Source: Romboutsia_E sp900604535 (GTDB lineage: Bacteria; Bacillota; Clostridia; Peptostreptococcales; Peptostreptococcaceae). From it: a stretch of 64,000 nucleotides of DNA. The notes under the pieces are model-generated. The model searched no databases, had not been told where the DNA came from, and worked only from the letters and a program-made list of their open reading frames with translations. The stretch spans positions 1 through 64,000 of the forward strand of contig NZ_UWOT01000005.1 of the NCBI RefSeq assembly GCF_900604535.1, written 5' to 3'. Of the stretch, positions 1 through 9,906 are shown one piece after another (the first letter of the stretch is position 1; each line of letters starts with the position of its first letter). The translations under genes and the position numbers were made by a program.

Positions 1-2
1 CA

Positions 3-116
3 CTTATATATAGATTAGATAAAATTAAGGAATTACTTGATTTAGATTTAAAAAATTTTAAGGATGCAATGATATTTTATTTAAGTATAAATAGTTATTT
101 TTTGTCCAAAAATTAA
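3..116 (+). CDS. C-terminal end of a PucR/CdaR-type transcriptional regulator (partial)
   Basis: A reading frame is open from the window edge to a TAA at 114-116, giving the last 37 residues of a protein. The peptide contains LIYRLDKIKELLDLDL, which matches the end of the C-terminal helix-turn-helix of PucR/CdaR regulators (usual form: hRxTLxYRLxKIxxLxGxDL, then a last helix). It is followed directly by a strong terminator, as expected for a gene end. The inducer and target cannot be told because the sensor part lies outside the window. Confidence 0.62.
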   Translation, partial: LIYRLDKIKELLDLDLKNFKDAMIFYLSINSYFLSKN

Positions 117-120
117 AAAT

Positions 121-163
121 AAAAAAGTAACATACTCAATAAATATAAGTATGTTACTTTTTT
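121..163. terminator. Bidirectional rho-independent terminator
   Basis: Perfect 16-bp arms at 121-136 and 148-163 enclose an 11-nt loop, with A-runs on one side and T-runs on the other. It lies between the convergent ends of the partial regulator and the rubrerythrin gene and can serve both. Confidence 0.9.
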
Positions 164-167
164 ATTT

Positions 168-716
168 TTATTTATTTTCAAAATATCTATTTAATAATCC
201 TAAAAACGCTTTACCATGTCTAGCTTCATCTTTACACATTTCATGTACAGAATCATGAATTGCATCAAGTCCTAATTCCTTAGCCTTTTTAGCTAACTTT
301 AACTTACCTTCTGCTGCTCCATATTCTGCTTCTACTCTAGCTTTTAAATTATTTCTAGTACTTGCTTCAACTACTTCACCTAACATTTCTGCAAATCTAC
401 TTGCATGGTCAGCTTCTTCATAAGCAATTCTTGAATATGCTTCAGCTACTTCTGGATAGCCTTCTCTATCAGCTTGTCTACTCATAGCTAAATACATTCC
501 GACTTCTGTACATTCACCCATAAAATTAGCTCTTAATCCTTCTAGTATTTCATCATCTAACCCTTGTCCAACTCCTATTCTATGTTCATCAGCCCATTTT
601 AATTCACCTTTCATTTCTTCAAACTTATCTGGACCAACTCCACATACTGGACATTTTGTAGGTGGTGCATCTCCTTCATAAATGTATCCACATACTGTAC
701 AAACCCATTTTTTCAT
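168..716 (-). CDS. Reverse rubrerythrin (rubredoxin domain first)
   Basis: This is a 182-residue non-heme iron protein of the peroxide-reducing rubrerythrin family. The rubredoxin-like FeS4 domain is at the N-terminus (C6-x2-C9 and C22-x2-C25), and the four-helix ferritin-like diiron domain follows, with ligand motifs of the type EEADHA and DEARHG. Classical rubrerythrins have the opposite order, so this belongs to the reverse type that clostridia use as an NADH-linked H2O2 and O2 reductase under oxidative stress. The start has a strong AAGGAGGT ribosome binding site just upstream. It appears monocistronic. The exact electron donor is inferred from the family. Confidence 0.9.
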   Translation of the reverse strand: MKKWVCTVCGYIYEGDAPPTKCPVCGVGPDKFEEMKGELKWADEHRIGVGQGLDDEILEGLRANFMGECTEVGMYLAMSRQADREGYPEVAEAYSRIAYEEADHASRFAEMLGEVVEASTRNNLKARVEAEYGAAEGKLKLAKKAKELGLDAIHDSVHEMCKDEARHGKAFLGLLNRYFENK

Positions 717-870
717 CTTATTAGTACCTCCTTAAAATATGTATCTACTTTATGTATTTCATATAATTAAATAGAAAAATCATACTTATATTATTAGTAA
801 TAATTTTACTAATTATACTAAAGTGATTCTACCATTTAAATTTAATAACTCGTATAATCTTCAAAATTAA

Positions 871-906
871 AATGGCTATAATCGTAATTCTTTGATTATA
901 GCCATT
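871..906 (-). terminator. Terminator of the FtsX-type ABC operon
   Basis: Perfect 13-bp arms (871-883 and 894-906) surround a 10-nt loop, 18 nt beyond the stop codon of the permease on the minus strand. The T-tract on the minus side is short and mixed. Confidence 0.7.
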
Positions 907-924
907 AATTTCTTATAATTTATC

Positions 925-3354
925 TTATTCTCTATATTCTTTTAATACTTCTTGAAGTGAAACTTTATCTATTCTTTTCTTTGCTGCAAATGTGCCAGAA
1001 AAAAATATAATTATTATAACTAGTAATCCTGATACTAAGTGGCTTATCTTAAATTCAAATGGCATAACAATGCCAAATTCTTTGCCCATATAACCTATGA
1101 TATAGTCAAAACCTACCACAGTAATATATGTACTTATAAAATATGAAATTATTGCATGCAATAGATAACTGTTTAAAATCATAGAGTTAACTTCTTTTTT
1201 AGAATATCCCATTACTTTTAATAATGAAATATTATAATAATTGTCTTCAGTAGTTAAGGTAGTAAGAATATAAAGAACTAATACTCCTATAAAAATACCA
1301 AATCCAATCATTATATAAACTGCAATCTCAACATATTTTTGCATTAATTTACTTTGACTTATTATATCATTTTTATTTATTACACTTATATAATTGGATT
1401 CATCCAAATTAGATTTTGAGTATACCCCATTAAAGTAAGTTTTATTTATTCCTAAATTTAAATCTTTTTTGTAGGTAATAATATGCTCTATGTCTTCTAG
1501 CCTCCAATAAATAGTTTCATTACCATAATCTTTTGATATATTTGATACAATTCTTTTTATTCGTTGGTTATTTATTTCAATTTCTATTATGTCATCCTTT
1601 TTTATATTGTAAATTTTACTGAAACTTTTATTTATAATTACTCCCTTATCTAAATCCTTCGTTATATCCTTATATTTCTTATCATATAACTTATGAAGTT
1701 TATTATCTGGTGAAATTCCTTTTATATTAATAACATTGCCTTTATATTTTATACTTTCTATACTTATAAATTGTTCTTCATCTTCTTTTAAAGAAGGTAA
1801 TCCCTTTGTAAAATCTACATATCCTTCATATACATAATCTACATCATTATAATAATCAGTTGTCATTTTTTCGAAAAATCCTATCATCATAAAGCTCATT
1901 ATTATAAGCATTGATGATAAGAATATACCTATAAAAAATACTACAAATTTGCTAGTATTATTAAATATAAAAGAGTATTTGAACTTATTTTTTGCTGAAC
2001 AATTTTTAAGTAATATATTACTAATCTTATTTAATTTACTTACCTTTTCTATATTATTTTCTTTAAGTAAATTTATAACTTTTTTAGATAACAATTTCTT
2101 TATTATAATGTATGAAAGAAGTAAAATTATTAACATTGGTATAATTACTGATGTAGCTAGTATAAACAAATTACTTTTTATAGGTGCATCTGGAATCAAA
2201 TAAAAATCTAAATAAAAGTCTTTCATTTTTGAAGATGCATACACTCCTCCAATATAACCTATAATTAACATTGGAAGTGATACTATTATAAGTATAATTA
2301 AGTATGGAATTAATATACAATTTTCTGAATATCCTATTGACTTTAATAATCCAATTTGAGATTTTTCATTTCTAATAATTTTATAAATTAAAATTAAGAC
2401 TATCATAACAGCAATAATAAGCATAATTACACTTAGTATGATAGTTATTTCTTGACCAGATTTAACTTCTTCGTATATCGCTCCACTTCTTATTTGATTT
2501 TTAGTTGATATTATATTTGTTATAAAGTCCAAATCTTTATTCTCAGTAAATGTAGCTACTACTTTTTTATCAAATTTATTCATTATACTTCCATAGTTTT
2601 TGTTATACTCTTTTTTCACAACACCAGATAAATAAATCTCTTCTTTACTACTTATATTTTCAAACTCATTATCAACAACAAGAGCCGGTGTAATTTTTGA
2701 GTTATCTATTATAAAATCCGATCCATTTATTGGTAATGTCATATCTGGAAATAAAACATATCCTGTAATTTTGTATAGATTTTTATTAACTTGTATACTA
2801 TCTCCTATATTTAAATTATTTTTATTTGCATAAATTTTACTAACTGCAATTTCATTGTTACTTTTAGGTTTATCTCCTTCTTCTATGTATGATAAATTTA
2901 TACTTTCTCCATCTTTAATGAATGTAATTTTATTGCCTTCACCTTTATATGTAAAATTAACCTCTTTATATTTTCTTAATTCTAATTCAAAGTCTTTGTA
3001 AGTATCTTCAAATCTCTTAATTCTATTATCTAAAATTTTATTATATAGTTGTTTATTCTTATTTTTTATATCATTTAAGCTATATGTAAGAATGTTATTT
3101 ACAGTAGATTTTTCTTTTTCATTTAATAAATCTATGTCTGAGCTAGTAATTCCATCTACAATATTTATAGAAAAGTCCTCTTGATTATATTCTTTTACAA
3201 ACTTTTCAAAAGGATCCTTCATACTATTTAATGTGTAAAACATTGTTGTATATAAAAATGAACTAATTCCAATTATAATTCCAATAGCTAAGAGCTGTAA
3301 TCTTTTTTTCTTAAAAATATTTAATGTATTCTTTAAAAGGATTCTTAAGCCCAT
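925..3354 (-). CDS. FtsX-like ABC transporter permease
   Basis: An 809-residue membrane protein with the layout of large FtsX-type permeases: an N-terminal membrane helix (about residues 18-38), a long extracytoplasmic domain, three helices near 303-420, then a second unit with a helix near 470 and three more between about 665 and 790. It overlaps the end of the upstream ATPase gene by 10 bp, so the two are translationally coupled. Such pairs act as mechanotransmission or export complexes, often against antimicrobial peptides or in envelope remodelling. No two-component system is adjacent to this pair, so its role is not settled. Confidence 0.85.
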   Translation of the reverse strand: MGLRILLKNTLNIFKKKRLQLLAIGIIIGISSFLYTTMFYTLNSMKDPFEKFVKEYNQEDFSINIVDGITSSDIDLLNEKEKSTVNNILTYSLNDIKNKNKQLYNKILDNRIKRFEDTYKDFELELRKYKEVNFTYKGEGNKITFIKDGESINLSYIEEGDKPKSNNEIAVSKIYANKNNLNIGDSIQVNKNLYKITGYVLFPDMTLPINGSDFIIDNSKITPALVVDNEFENISSKEEIYLSGVVKKEYNKNYGSIMNKFDKKVVATFTENKDLDFITNIISTKNQIRSGAIYEEVKSGQEITIILSVIMLIIAVMIVLILIYKIIRNEKSQIGLLKSIGYSENCILIPYLIILIIVSLPMLIIGYIGGVYASSKMKDFYLDFYLIPDAPIKSNLFILATSVIIPMLIILLLSYIIIKKLLSKKVINLLKENNIEKVSKLNKISNILLKNCSAKNKFKYSFIFNNTSKFVVFFIGIFLSSMLIIMSFMMIGFFEKMTTDYYNDVDYVYEGYVDFTKGLPSLKEDEEQFISIESIKYKGNVINIKGISPDNKLHKLYDKKYKDITKDLDKGVIINKSFSKIYNIKKDDIIEIEINNQRIKRIVSNISKDYGNETIYWRLEDIEHIITYKKDLNLGINKTYFNGVYSKSNLDESNYISVINKNDIISQSKLMQKYVEIAVYIMIGFGIFIGVLVLYILTTLTTEDNYYNISLLKVMGYSKKEVNSMILNSYLLHAIISYFISTYITVVGFDYIIGYMGKEFGIVMPFEFKISHLVSGLLVIIIIFFSGTFAAKKRIDKVSLQEVLKEYRE

Positions 3355-4046
3355 AATATTTCACTTGCCTTTCTTTTTTCTTCATTCTTTATAACCTCTA
3401 CAATCTTACCTGAGTTCATTTTTATTATTGTATCGGCCATATATGATATGTTTGTATTATGGGTTATTAAAATAGTTGTAGTATTTAAGTTATTATTCAT
3501 AACTTGAATAATATTTAATATTTGTTTTCCTGTTTTTTCATCTAGTGCACCTGTTGGTTCATCACAAAACATTATCTTTGGATTTTTAGCAATACTTCTT
3601 GCTATAGATACCCTCTGTTGCTCTCCTCCTGATAATTGATATGGATATTTATCTTTGTCTTCATACATTGATACTGACTTTAGTACCTCATCAATCCCAA
3701 GTGAATCTTTGCTAACTGCACTACCTATTTCAACATTTTCTCTTACAGTAAGATTTTGTAATAAGTTATACTGCTGAAATATAAATCCTAAATAATCTCT
3801 TCTAAATTTAGTCAACTGCTTTTCATTATAATCACTAATTTTAGTATCATTAAAATAAATCTCACCTTCACTTGGACTATCTAATCCGCTTATTACATTT
3901 AATAAGGTACTTTTCCCACTACCACTAGGACCTAATATAACTACAAACTCTCCATCTTTTATTTCTAGGTTAATATTTTTCAATGCTACGGTTTCAACTT
4001 CTCCACTTTTATAAATTTTACTAATATTTTTTAATACAATACTCAT
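3345..4046 (-). CDS. ABC transporter ATP-binding protein (MacB/LolD-like)
   Basis: ATPase partner of the downstream FtsX-type permease. Walker A (GPSGSGKS), signature motif (LSGGEQQR), Walker B with the family-typical DEPTGALD, and the H-loop histidine (ITHNT) are all present. I place the start at 4046 (peptide MSIVLKN, 233 residues) because a GGGGGAAAA-type ribosome binding site precedes it. An ATG eleven codons further upstream at 4079 has no visible binding site. Energises the permease at the inner face of the membrane. Confidence 0.88.
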   Translation of the reverse strand: MSIVLKNISKIYKSGEVETVALKNINLEIKDGEFVVILGPSGSGKSTLLNVISGLDSPSEGEIYFNDTKISDYNEKQLTKFRRDYLGFIFQQYNLLQNLTVRENVEIGSAVSKDSLGIDEVLKSVSMYEDKDKYPYQLSGGEQQRVSIARSIAKNPKIMFCDEPTGALDEKTGKQILNIIQVMNNNLNTTTILITHNTNISYMADTIIKMNSGKIVEVIKNEEKRKASEILWA

Positions 4047-4120
4047 GTTTTTCCCCCAATCTGAATGGATATTAACCATATCAATTAAATATTAATTATG
4101 ACCCTATAAAAAGTCTACTT

Positions 4121-4145
4121 TTTACATAAAATAAAATCATGTAAA
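4121..4145 (-). promoter_or_regulatory. Inverted repeat in the promoter region of the ABC pair
   Basis: TTTACAT (4121-4127) and ATGTAAA (4139-4145) form a perfect 7-bp dyad with an 11-bp spacer, about 75-100 bp upstream of the ATPase start. A weak TTGTTA-N17-TATGTA promoter on the minus strand overlaps it. A regulator-binding role is inferred, and no regulator gene lies next to it. Confidence 0.35.
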
Positions 4146-4199
4146 TAACAAGAATTTGCGTCACTTTTTTACTTTTATCTATATTTCACTTGTCTTTTA

Positions 4200-4228
4200 T
4201 TGTCAAAAATAAATGATTGTTATATTAT
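4200..4228 (+). promoter_or_regulatory. Sigma-A type promoter of the YhgE gene
   Basis: TTGTCA (4200-4205) and TATTAT (4223-4228) are separated by exactly 17 bp. They lie about 50 bp upstream of the ATG, which has a GGAGG ribosome binding site. Confidence 0.65.
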
Positions 4229-4279
4229 ATTTTTAAATAACATTCTGAATTTATAATAATATGTCGGAGGTATAACTAT

Positions 4280-6427
4280 ATGAAAAATATATTAAAAATC
4301 TTAAAAAAAGATTTTAGCAATGTATTTACCAACTTTGCATTATTAATTGTTATAGTTGGCTTATCAATTTTACCATCTTTATATGCTTGGTTTAATATAA
4401 AAGCATCTTGGGATCCTTATGGTAATACAGGTAATATAAAAGTTGCTGTTATCAATGAGGATAAGGGTAGCTCTGTATTAAATAAGGATGTTAATTTAGG
4501 TGATCAAGTAGTCGAAAAATTAAAAGATAACGATGCACTTGGATGGCAATTTGTTGACAAAGCTACAGCTTTAAAAGGCGTTGAAACCGGTAAGTATTAT
4601 GCATCAATAGAAATTCCATCTAATTTTTCACAAAATTTAACTTCTTTAGTTAGGGAAGATGTTAAAAAAGGTGAAATAATCTATACTGTTAATGAGAAAA
4701 TAAATGCTATTGCTCCAAAAATTACAGATAAAGGAGCTACCTCAATTCAACTTGAGGTAAATCAAACAGTTGTAAAAACAGTAAGCGAAGTAATGTTTGA
4801 AGCTCTTAATGATATTGGTGTAACACTAGAGACAGAACTTCCAAAGTTAAATAAAATTGAAACTTCTCTTATTGAAGTTCAAAATAAGTTTAAAAATATT
4901 GATAAAACTATTGACTTAGCATCTGATGCTACAAGTCAAATTTCTGATATTGTCAAAGAACTTCAAAAAGATATGCCATTAATTCAAACTACACTAACTA
5001 ATTCTGTTGGATTAGCTGATGATGTAAAATCATTTTTAAATGATACACAATCAAGTGTTAATAGCATTGCTCCAGTTATAAAAAGTGATCTAGAAATAAT
5101 AAATAGCGTATCATCCTCTGCAATATCTGCTGTATCTGATATAATAGATGCAATAAACAAAGGGTACGATAATGCTCCAGAATTAATAGATAGTTTATCT
5201 AATAAACTTTCAAATTTATCTTCTACAACAAGTACTTTGACTAGTTTCTTAAATAAACTTAATAAACTAGTCCCTGGAAATCAACTTGGTGGTGTAATTA
5301 CTCAATTAGAAAGTATTAATACTAAATTAAATGCTGCTACTAGTAGCTTAAATGCTATAAAAGATCAGTTAGCTAATGGACAAACTCCATCTTTACCTAA
5401 TTTAAATGGTATATTAAAAGTAGTCAAAGATATTAATAGCATTACATCAAATATAATAAATAACTTTGACTCAAAAATAACTACTCCTATAAATAATATA
5501 TTTGATGAAGGTACTACAGTTGCTAATAATATTTTAGATGTTTTAAATTCTGCTGAAAATAAGCTTCCTAAAGTAAATAATATTCTATCAACTGCTCTAG
5601 AATTCTCAGGAAGTGCAGATGAAACTGTAGATTTTATAAAAGAAAAAATACCAATGGCTAAAAATATTATAAATGAATTAGTTGATGCTGTATCTAAAGT
5701 AAATAATAGTGAGGATATGAAAGAACTAATATCTTTATTGAAAAATGATATAACAACTCGTTCAGATTTCTTAAAAGAACCAGTTGAAATAGTAACAAAC
5801 AGTTTATATCCAGTTGCAAACTATGGATCTGCTATGACACCATTTTATACTGTACTTTCTTTATGGGTAGGAATATTATTACTTTGCTCCTTACTTTCAA
5901 CAGAAGTACATGGTGAGTATAAACCTTATGAAGTTTACTTTGGTAGAGGACTTACATTCCTTACTATAGCACTATTACAAGCACTTATAGTAAGTTTAGG
6001 TGATATATTCATTTTAAAAGTAACTATGACTAATCCATTGTTATTTGTTTTAGTTTCATTACTTACTTCATTTGTGTTTACTTTTATAGTTTATTCATTG
6101 TGTTCTCTATTTGGAAATGTTGGTAAGGCTATAGCTGTTATTTTACTAGTTATACAAGTTGCAGGTTCTGGAGGAACATTCCCTATTCAGGTTACACCAA
6201 AGTTTTTCCAAGCTGTAAATCCATTACTTCCATTTACTTATGCAATATCAGCTCAAAGAGAAGCTGTTGCTGGTGTTTATATGCCAAATTTAAATAAGGA
6301 TATTATTGCTTTATTAATATTCTTTGCTATATTTACTATACTTAGTGTTATCTTCAAAGGTCCTATAAATAGAGTAACTAAAAAGTTTAATGATAAACTT
6401 TCAGATAGTGGTTTAATTGGACATTAA
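4280..6427 (+). CDS. YhgE/Pip family membrane protein
   Basis: A 715-residue protein with the YhgE/Pip (phage infection protein) architecture. One N-terminal membrane helix (about 19-38) is followed by an early conserved region (WDPYGN...VAVINEDKG), a long extracytoplasmic section rich in heptad-like helices (about 190-500), and five to six C-terminal helices (about 522-700) of ABC-2-type permease character. Relatives include the Lactococcus phage infection protein and EsaA of type VII secretion, but no type VII genes are nearby. It is the only plus-strand gene among the flanking ABC systems. The function of YhgE itself is poorly defined. Confidence 0.88.
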   Translation: MKNILKILKKDFSNVFTNFALLIVIVGLSILPSLYAWFNIKASWDPYGNTGNIKVAVINEDKGSSVLNKDVNLGDQVVEKLKDNDALGWQFVDKATALKGVETGKYYASIEIPSNFSQNLTSLVREDVKKGEIIYTVNEKINAIAPKITDKGATSIQLEVNQTVVKTVSEVMFEALNDIGVTLETELPKLNKIETSLIEVQNKFKNIDKTIDLASDATSQISDIVKELQKDMPLIQTTLTNSVGLADDVKSFLNDTQSSVNSIAPVIKSDLEIINSVSSSAISAVSDIIDAINKGYDNAPELIDSLSNKLSNLSSTTSTLTSFLNKLNKLVPGNQLGGVITQLESINTKLNAATSSLNAIKDQLANGQTPSLPNLNGILKVVKDINSITSNIINNFDSKITTPINNIFDEGTTVANNILDVLNSAENKLPKVNNILSTALEFSGSADETVDFIKEKIPMAKNIINELVDAVSKVNNSEDMKELISLLKNDITTRSDFLKEPVEIVTNSLYPVANYGSAMTPFYTVLSLWVGILLLCSLLSTEVHGEYKPYEVYFGRGLTFLTIALLQALIVSLGDIFILKVTMTNPLLFVLVSLLTSFVFTFIVYSLCSLFGNVGKAIAVILLVIQVAGSGGTFPIQVTPKFFQAVNPLLPFTYAISAQREAVAGVYMPNLNKDIIALLIFFAIFTILSVIFKGPINRVTKKFNDKLSDSGLIGH

Positions 6428-6430
6428 TAT

Positions 6431-6468
6431 AAAAAAAGGAGTATAAATTAATTTATACTCCTTTTTTT
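6431..6468. terminator. Bidirectional terminator between convergent genes
   Basis: A 38-bp perfect palindrome (arms 6431-6449 and 6450-6468) with A-run and T-run ends. It sits between the stop codons of the plus-strand YhgE gene and the minus-strand permease. Confidence 0.92.
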
Positions 6469-6474
6469 ATTCAA

Positions 6475-9102
6475 TTATATACTTTCCTGCCTAATGTTTT
6501 CTATTATATTTTCTTTGTTTATCTTAGACATTGGTATATAAGAAGCAATAAATGTTATAACAAATATTCCTACAAAGCATATACCTACAGCACCCCAAGG
6601 AAGAATCATACCAACATCTATAACATCTCCAAGTGTTTTATTCATAAGTATATCTATTCCAAGCCCTATTGGAACTCCATATAATAATGCTAATACTCCA
6701 TACAGTAAGCCTTCTAAATATATCATTTTGTTAAATCCTCTAGGTGTTACACCTATTGATTTAATTATAGCCAGTTCTCTTTTTCTTAAATTTATATTTG
6801 TACTTATTGTATTTACTATATTAGTTATACTTACTAATGATATAACAACTACAAATCCATATACAAATACTTTTATTGCCATTGCTGACTCTTCCATCTC
6901 TTTAGCATATTCAAGTTCATCGTTAACATTATATCCATTATTTTCTGCTAATGCTTTTATAAGATCTCTACTTTCTTCATTTTTATTTGTAGATATATAA
7001 ACCATACTTTTATCTATATCAAACCCTAATTTTTCTCCTACTTCATCATAAGTTATAAAATCAATTCCCATATGAGTTGATGATAAATTTCCTGGAAGTA
7101 AGTCTTCTGTAGTAGCTAGTACTTTTAATTTAATTGGTGTTTTTATTTCTTCACCAGTATTTTCATCATAACTTACTTCATAAATATCTATAGTATCACC
7201 GACTTTGTAATTAGTTAAAGAAACATCACCTTTTTTACCTGGTTCTTCATAATAACTTTTATTTCTAAGTATTATACCATTTTCATTTATAGCTCTTTCT
7301 TTATCAATACTTCCACTAGTAAGATTTAATTTACCTATAGCATAATCTCCAGGGAACATAATGTGATTATTTAAGAAATCATATATAAATTCATTATTTT
7401 TCTCTTCAAATTCGAAATATTTACTTACTAAATCTTTATAAATTTCATCTATATTACTTTCTTTTATATATGTTCCCACTGTATAATAATTGTTAATGCT
7501 AAAATTCTCAATTCCATTTATATTTCTTAAGTCATTAATTAAATTATTATCTTCTACTTCTCCATTTTTATATAGATTCATATCATAATTCATTTGACCT
7601 GTATGAATTTCATTTGATCTTACAAATAACTCCATAAATCCACTAAATGATATAAATATAACTACACTTATTATTAAAGAAAATAAAGTTATTCTAAATT
7701 TCTTTTTATTTCTTCTTAAATTCTTATATGCAAGAACTCCTTCAGCCTTAAATAATAGTTTAATAATTTTGGAATCTTTAACTTTTCCTAATTTCAAATT
7801 ACTACTATTTTTTATAGCTTCAAGAGGAGAAGTTTTTGCTGCACTCATTGCTGGAAGTATTGCTGATACAAATATTGTAATCATCACTATAATTGAACTT
7901 CCTATAATTATATATGGTTTATAGACCACTCTTAAGTTCATCTGTGCTATAAATGAATTTTTAAATAAACTTTGTATACATTTAAATACTAAATCTATTG
8001 CTAAACTACCACAAATTATCCCTATTGGTATAGCTATTATACTAACTATAAGCGCTTCTATAAATACTAATTTCATAACCTGGTATTTTGTAGCACCTAT
8101 AGAGTTAAGTACTCCAAACTGTTTTTTACGTTCGCTAATAGATATACTAAAAGCATTATATACAGTTGCAATTGTACATACAACTACTAGAATTGTAACA
8201 ATTGACATTATCATATATATAGTGTTATTTATATGTGTATATGCACTTGCACCTTGTATTCTTAATAAATGTTCATTAAATGATAAGTTTTCATAAAATA
8301 CACCTTTATCACTAGAATAATATAATGAATCACTTTCATATACATTTTCTTCATTTACGATATCTTCTTTAAAACCTAAATTTTTAGATATTTTAGAGGC
8401 TATATCATATATTTCTGAAGGCTTATTAGCGCATATAGATACATTTATATCTTTATTTTTAGGCAACTTATTTATATCTAGGTGAGTTATTGCCGTAACT
8501 ACACCATTTCCATTATACTCAAATCCTGGTCTTTCTATAATGCCAACAATTTTAAAGTTTTTACTTTCTAATTCAACTAATTTTTCCCCTTGTTCTGGTG
8601 AATAATAACCTGATACATTATCTCCATCTTTAGATTCTCTTTTTCCTATTTGAAGTTTTATAGTATCTCCTATATTTTTATTAACTAAGGAATATGCCGA
8701 TTCACTAAGTACTATTTCATTTTCATTTATTGGAAGCTTACCTTCTTTTAAATTAATTTGATATCCCTCAAACGATTCATTATCATAACTTTTAACTCGA
8801 ATTAAGCTATTATCATTATTTTTTATCTTAGAATATCCTAAATTATCACTTAAAGCTGATTTAGAAATTCCTGCTGACTTTGTTATAGTATCTATATCAT
8901 CCTTTTTTATATCATAAAATGTAGCATGGAATGCACCATCATTAGATATAGTCTCTCTAATTTGATAATCCATAAAACTTTCAAATATATTTCCAATCCC
9001 ACAAATAAGTGCAGTTGAAAGTATTATTCCTATTATAGTAACTATTGTTCTCTTCTTATTTTCTTTTAAATATCTTATGGTTAGAGATGTATATAAGTTC
9101 AT
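6475..9102 (-). CDS. Two-unit FtsX/MacB-type ABC permease of a peptide-sensing module
   Basis: An 875-residue permease with an N-terminal helix (about 18-37), a large extracytoplasmic domain, a first FtsX block of helices near 295-420, a linker, a second anchoring helix near 470-490, a second external domain and a final FtsX block near 750-865. Its start (9102) directly abuts the stop codon of the ATPase gene, and the ribosome binding site GAGGTGAT lies inside that gene. With the response regulator and kinase upstream it forms a four-gene unit typical of antimicrobial-peptide detection and removal in Firmicutes. The substrate is not known. Confidence 0.87.
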   Translation of the reverse strand: MNLYTSLTIRYLKENKKRTIVTIIGIILSTALICGIGNIFESFMDYQIRETISNDGAFHATFYDIKKDDIDTITKSAGISKSALSDNLGYSKIKNNDNSLIRVKSYDNESFEGYQINLKEGKLPINENEIVLSESAYSLVNKNIGDTIKLQIGKRESKDGDNVSGYYSPEQGEKLVELESKNFKIVGIIERPGFEYNGNGVVTAITHLDINKLPKNKDINVSICANKPSEIYDIASKISKNLGFKEDIVNEENVYESDSLYYSSDKGVFYENLSFNEHLLRIQGASAYTHINNTIYMIMSIVTILVVVCTIATVYNAFSISISERKKQFGVLNSIGATKYQVMKLVFIEALIVSIIAIPIGIICGSLAIDLVFKCIQSLFKNSFIAQMNLRVVYKPYIIIGSSIIVMITIFVSAILPAMSAAKTSPLEAIKNSSNLKLGKVKDSKIIKLLFKAEGVLAYKNLRRNKKKFRITLFSLIISVVIFISFSGFMELFVRSNEIHTGQMNYDMNLYKNGEVEDNNLINDLRNINGIENFSINNYYTVGTYIKESNIDEIYKDLVSKYFEFEEKNNEFIYDFLNNHIMFPGDYAIGKLNLTSGSIDKERAINENGIILRNKSYYEEPGKKGDVSLTNYKVGDTIDIYEVSYDENTGEEIKTPIKLKVLATTEDLLPGNLSSTHMGIDFITYDEVGEKLGFDIDKSMVYISTNKNEESRDLIKALAENNGYNVNDELEYAKEMEESAMAIKVFVYGFVVVISLVSITNIVNTISTNINLRKRELAIIKSIGVTPRGFNKMIYLEGLLYGVLALLYGVPIGLGIDILMNKTLGDVIDVGMILPWGAVGICFVGIFVITFIASYIPMSKINKENIIENIRQESI

Positions 9103-9780
9103 TTATATCACCTCATCTTGTTTTATTATTCCATCTTCTATTGTTATCACTCTATCTGCTTGTAAAGCAATATTAGTATCATGAGTTATCATTATTAAAG
9201 TTTGATTATATTTCTTTACTGATAGCTTTAATAGCTCAAGCACTTCTTTAGAATTTTTACTATCTAAGTTTCCTGTTGGTTCATCTGCTAAAACTATAGA
9301 TGGTCTATTAATCAAAGCTCTTCCTATAGATGTTCTTTGTTGTTGCCCTCCACTTAATTCGTTCGGAAGATGATTTTCTCTTTCTTTTAGTCCTAAAGTT
9401 TTTAATAAGTCATCTAAGTATTCTTTTTCTATTTTTCTATTATCTAATTCTGCAGGAAGTAATATATTTTCCTTTACGCTAAGTACTGGTATTAAATTAT
9501 AAAATTGATATATAAGACCTACATTTCTTCTTCTAAATATAGACAAATCTTTCTCTTTTAAAGTATATATATCTACATTATTTATATAAACATTACCACT
9601 AGTTGGCTTGTCTACTCCTCCTAATAAATGTAATAATGTACTTTTTCCACTACCACTTGGTCCTACTATTGCAATAAATTCACCTTTATTTATTGACAAA
9701 TTTACATTTTTTAAGGCATCTACTTTTGCCTCGCCTTTGCCGTAACTTTTAGCTAGATTCTCTACTTTCAAAATTTCCAT
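9103..9780 (-). CDS. ABC transporter ATP-binding protein of the two-component-linked module
   Basis: ATPase with Walker A GPSGSGKS, signature LSGGQQQR, Walker B DEPTGNLD and the H-loop histidine in ITHDTN. The start is set at 9780 (peptide MEILKVENL, 225 residues) because GGAGG lies 6 nt upstream of that ATG. Upstream in-frame starts at 9792 and 9837 overlap or precede this binding site and lack their own. It follows the kinase gene after a gap that holds a candidate regulator site, so it can be transcribed with the sensor genes or separately. Confidence 0.9.
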   Translation of the reverse strand: MEILKVENLAKSYGKGEAKVDALKNVNLSINKGEFIAIVGPSGSGKSTLLHLLGGVDKPTSGNVYINNVDIYTLKEKDLSIFRRRNVGLIYQFYNLIPVLSVKENILLPAELDNRKIEKEYLDDLLKTLGLKERENHLPNELSGGQQQRTSIGRALINRPSIVLADEPTGNLDSKNSKEVLELLKLSVKKYNQTLIMITHDTNIALQADRVITIEDGIIKQDEVI

Positions 9781-9888
9781 ATTATCCTCCATAATTGTTA
9801 TATCTTTATTTAAATTTCTTCTTAAATTCAAACTCAAATCTATACTTTATAGTTTAGAACTTAAGCCTTACATTAAGGTGAAGATTTA

Positions 9889-9906
9889 AGTGACATATTA
9901 GTCACT
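9889..9906 (-). promoter_or_regulatory. Candidate response-regulator site upstream of the ABC ATPase
   Basis: AGTGAC-N6-GTCACT forms an inverted repeat overlapping the kinase stop codon, about 115 bp upstream of the ATPase start. Fourteen bases of it (9893-9906) recur exactly at 11910-11923 upstream of the response regulator gene. A shared site in front of both transcription units fits control by the encoded OmpR-type regulator. This is inference from the repeat. Confidence 0.45.

Noticed and set aside
4280..6427. YhgE protein as EsaA of a type VII secretion system
   Set aside because: No EssC, WXG100 or other type VII genes are in the region, and YhgE/Pip proteins occur widely on their own.
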